From: CAYVTV01 sp964526475
Lineage (GTDB): Bacteria; Bacteroidota; Bacteroidia; Bacteroidales; GCA-2748055
Reading direction: 5' to 3'
Assembly (NCBI GenBank): GCA_964526475.1
Contig: CAZGKF010000016.1
Coordinates: forward strand, 1-55,911
Length of the DNA: 55,911 nt
Part shown: one piece after another, positions 55,858 through 55,911 of the stretch
Position numbering within the stretch: the first letter of the stretch is position 1
Layout of the letters: each line of letters starts with the position of its first letter
Program-made: the position numbers and the translations under genes
The notes under the pieces: generated by a model
Told to the model about the DNA's origin: nothing
The model's database searches: none
What the model saw: only the letters and a program-made list of their open reading frames with translations

Positions 55858-55911
55858 GAGGCTGTCTAAAAAGCCTTATGACTTTAGAATTCACTTTCAA
55901 TTTGTAAGTTA
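55858..55911. mobile_element. Second inverted-repeat end, cut by the window edge
   Basis: GAGGCTGTCTAAAAAG at 55858-55873 matches the element end at 9744 and the complement of its right end almost exactly. The following 40 bases include CAATTTGTAAG, as in the subterminal right arm (9976-9986). It is therefore the start of a related element that continues outside the window. Whether it carries a transposase gene cannot be seen. Confidence 0.5.

Noticed and set aside
1..55911. tRNA, rRNA, riboswitch or transposase genes
   Set aside because: I read the intergenic stretches for cloverleaf arms, T-loop sequences, known leader motifs and transposase-like frames and found none.

Overview
The window is chromosomal DNA from a member of the Bacteroidota, most likely a Bacteroidales/Marinilabiliales-type organism. 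The evidence is a giant adhesin with a type IX secretion (T9SS) type-B C-terminal domain, a PorP/SprF partner, DUF4924 and DUF6089 proteins, and the gene order CBS-nadK-DUF6089-uppS-bamA-ompH-ompH-murI. Many genes have TAnnTTTG-like -7 boxes, and Shine-Dalgarno sequences are essentially absent. 2-oxoacid:ferredoxin oxidoreductase (korAB) and NADP-glutamate dehydrogenase suggest anaerobic metabolism. No rRNA, tRNA, CRISPR array or transposase gene was seen.

Layout. (1) 1-13.4 kb, + strand: the 3' 9.7 kb of a giant PKD/Ig-repeat surface protein, a small inverted-repeat element (MITE-like), a PorP/SprF outer-membrane protein, an OmpH/Skp-like protein and a GT2 glycosyltransferase. (2) 13.4-20.6 kb, - strand: FtsB/DivIC, pruA, a nitroreductase, a two-domain VOC protein, SDR, PlsC acyltransferase and a bile-acid:sodium-symporter-like transporter. 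(3) 20.8-21.5 kb, + strand: a DCC/DUF393 protein followed by a decayed 3' remnant of a DUF3078-like gene with an in-frame stop. (4) 21.5-30 kb, - strand: DUF4924, S4/HSP15, a two-component system, pth, rplY (L25/CTC), prs, engB, manA, gdhA. (5) 30-36.6 kb, - strand: two tandem ~1000-residue proteins joining two receiver-like domains to a PEP/pyruvate-binding ATP-grasp domain. (6) 37-39.9 kb, - strand: korB and korA. (7) 40.2-48.8 kb, - strand: the envelope-biogenesis cluster murI, two ompH, bamA, uppS, two DUF6089-like, nadK, CBS-ACT. (8) 48.9-50.4 kb, + strand: pdxJ and an alpha/beta hydrolase. (9) 50.4-55.8 kb, - strand: a threonine operon thrA-HAD phosphatase-thrB-thrC. At the right edge another end like that of the inverted-repeat element begins.

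How the parts work together. The adhesin and PorP/SprF resemble the SprB/SprF pairing, in which the PorP-like protein serves export of a type-B T9SS cargo. BamA, the Skp-like chaperones, UppS and MurI serve outer-membrane protein assembly and peptidoglycan precursors. thrA, thrB and thrC convert aspartate to threonine, with a HAD phosphatase embedded at 2-nt spacing. The least explained genes are the two receiver/ATP-grasp fusion proteins beside korAB and gdhA. In both, the first receiver has lost its phospho-acceptor Asp, the second looks intact, and I see no phospho-histidine swivel domain after the ATP-grasp part. They may be a phospho-signalling or metabolic-switch system without an assigned role. 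The other points of interest are the mobile-element remnant, the decayed DUF3078 gene and a DUF6089 gene with no usual start codon.
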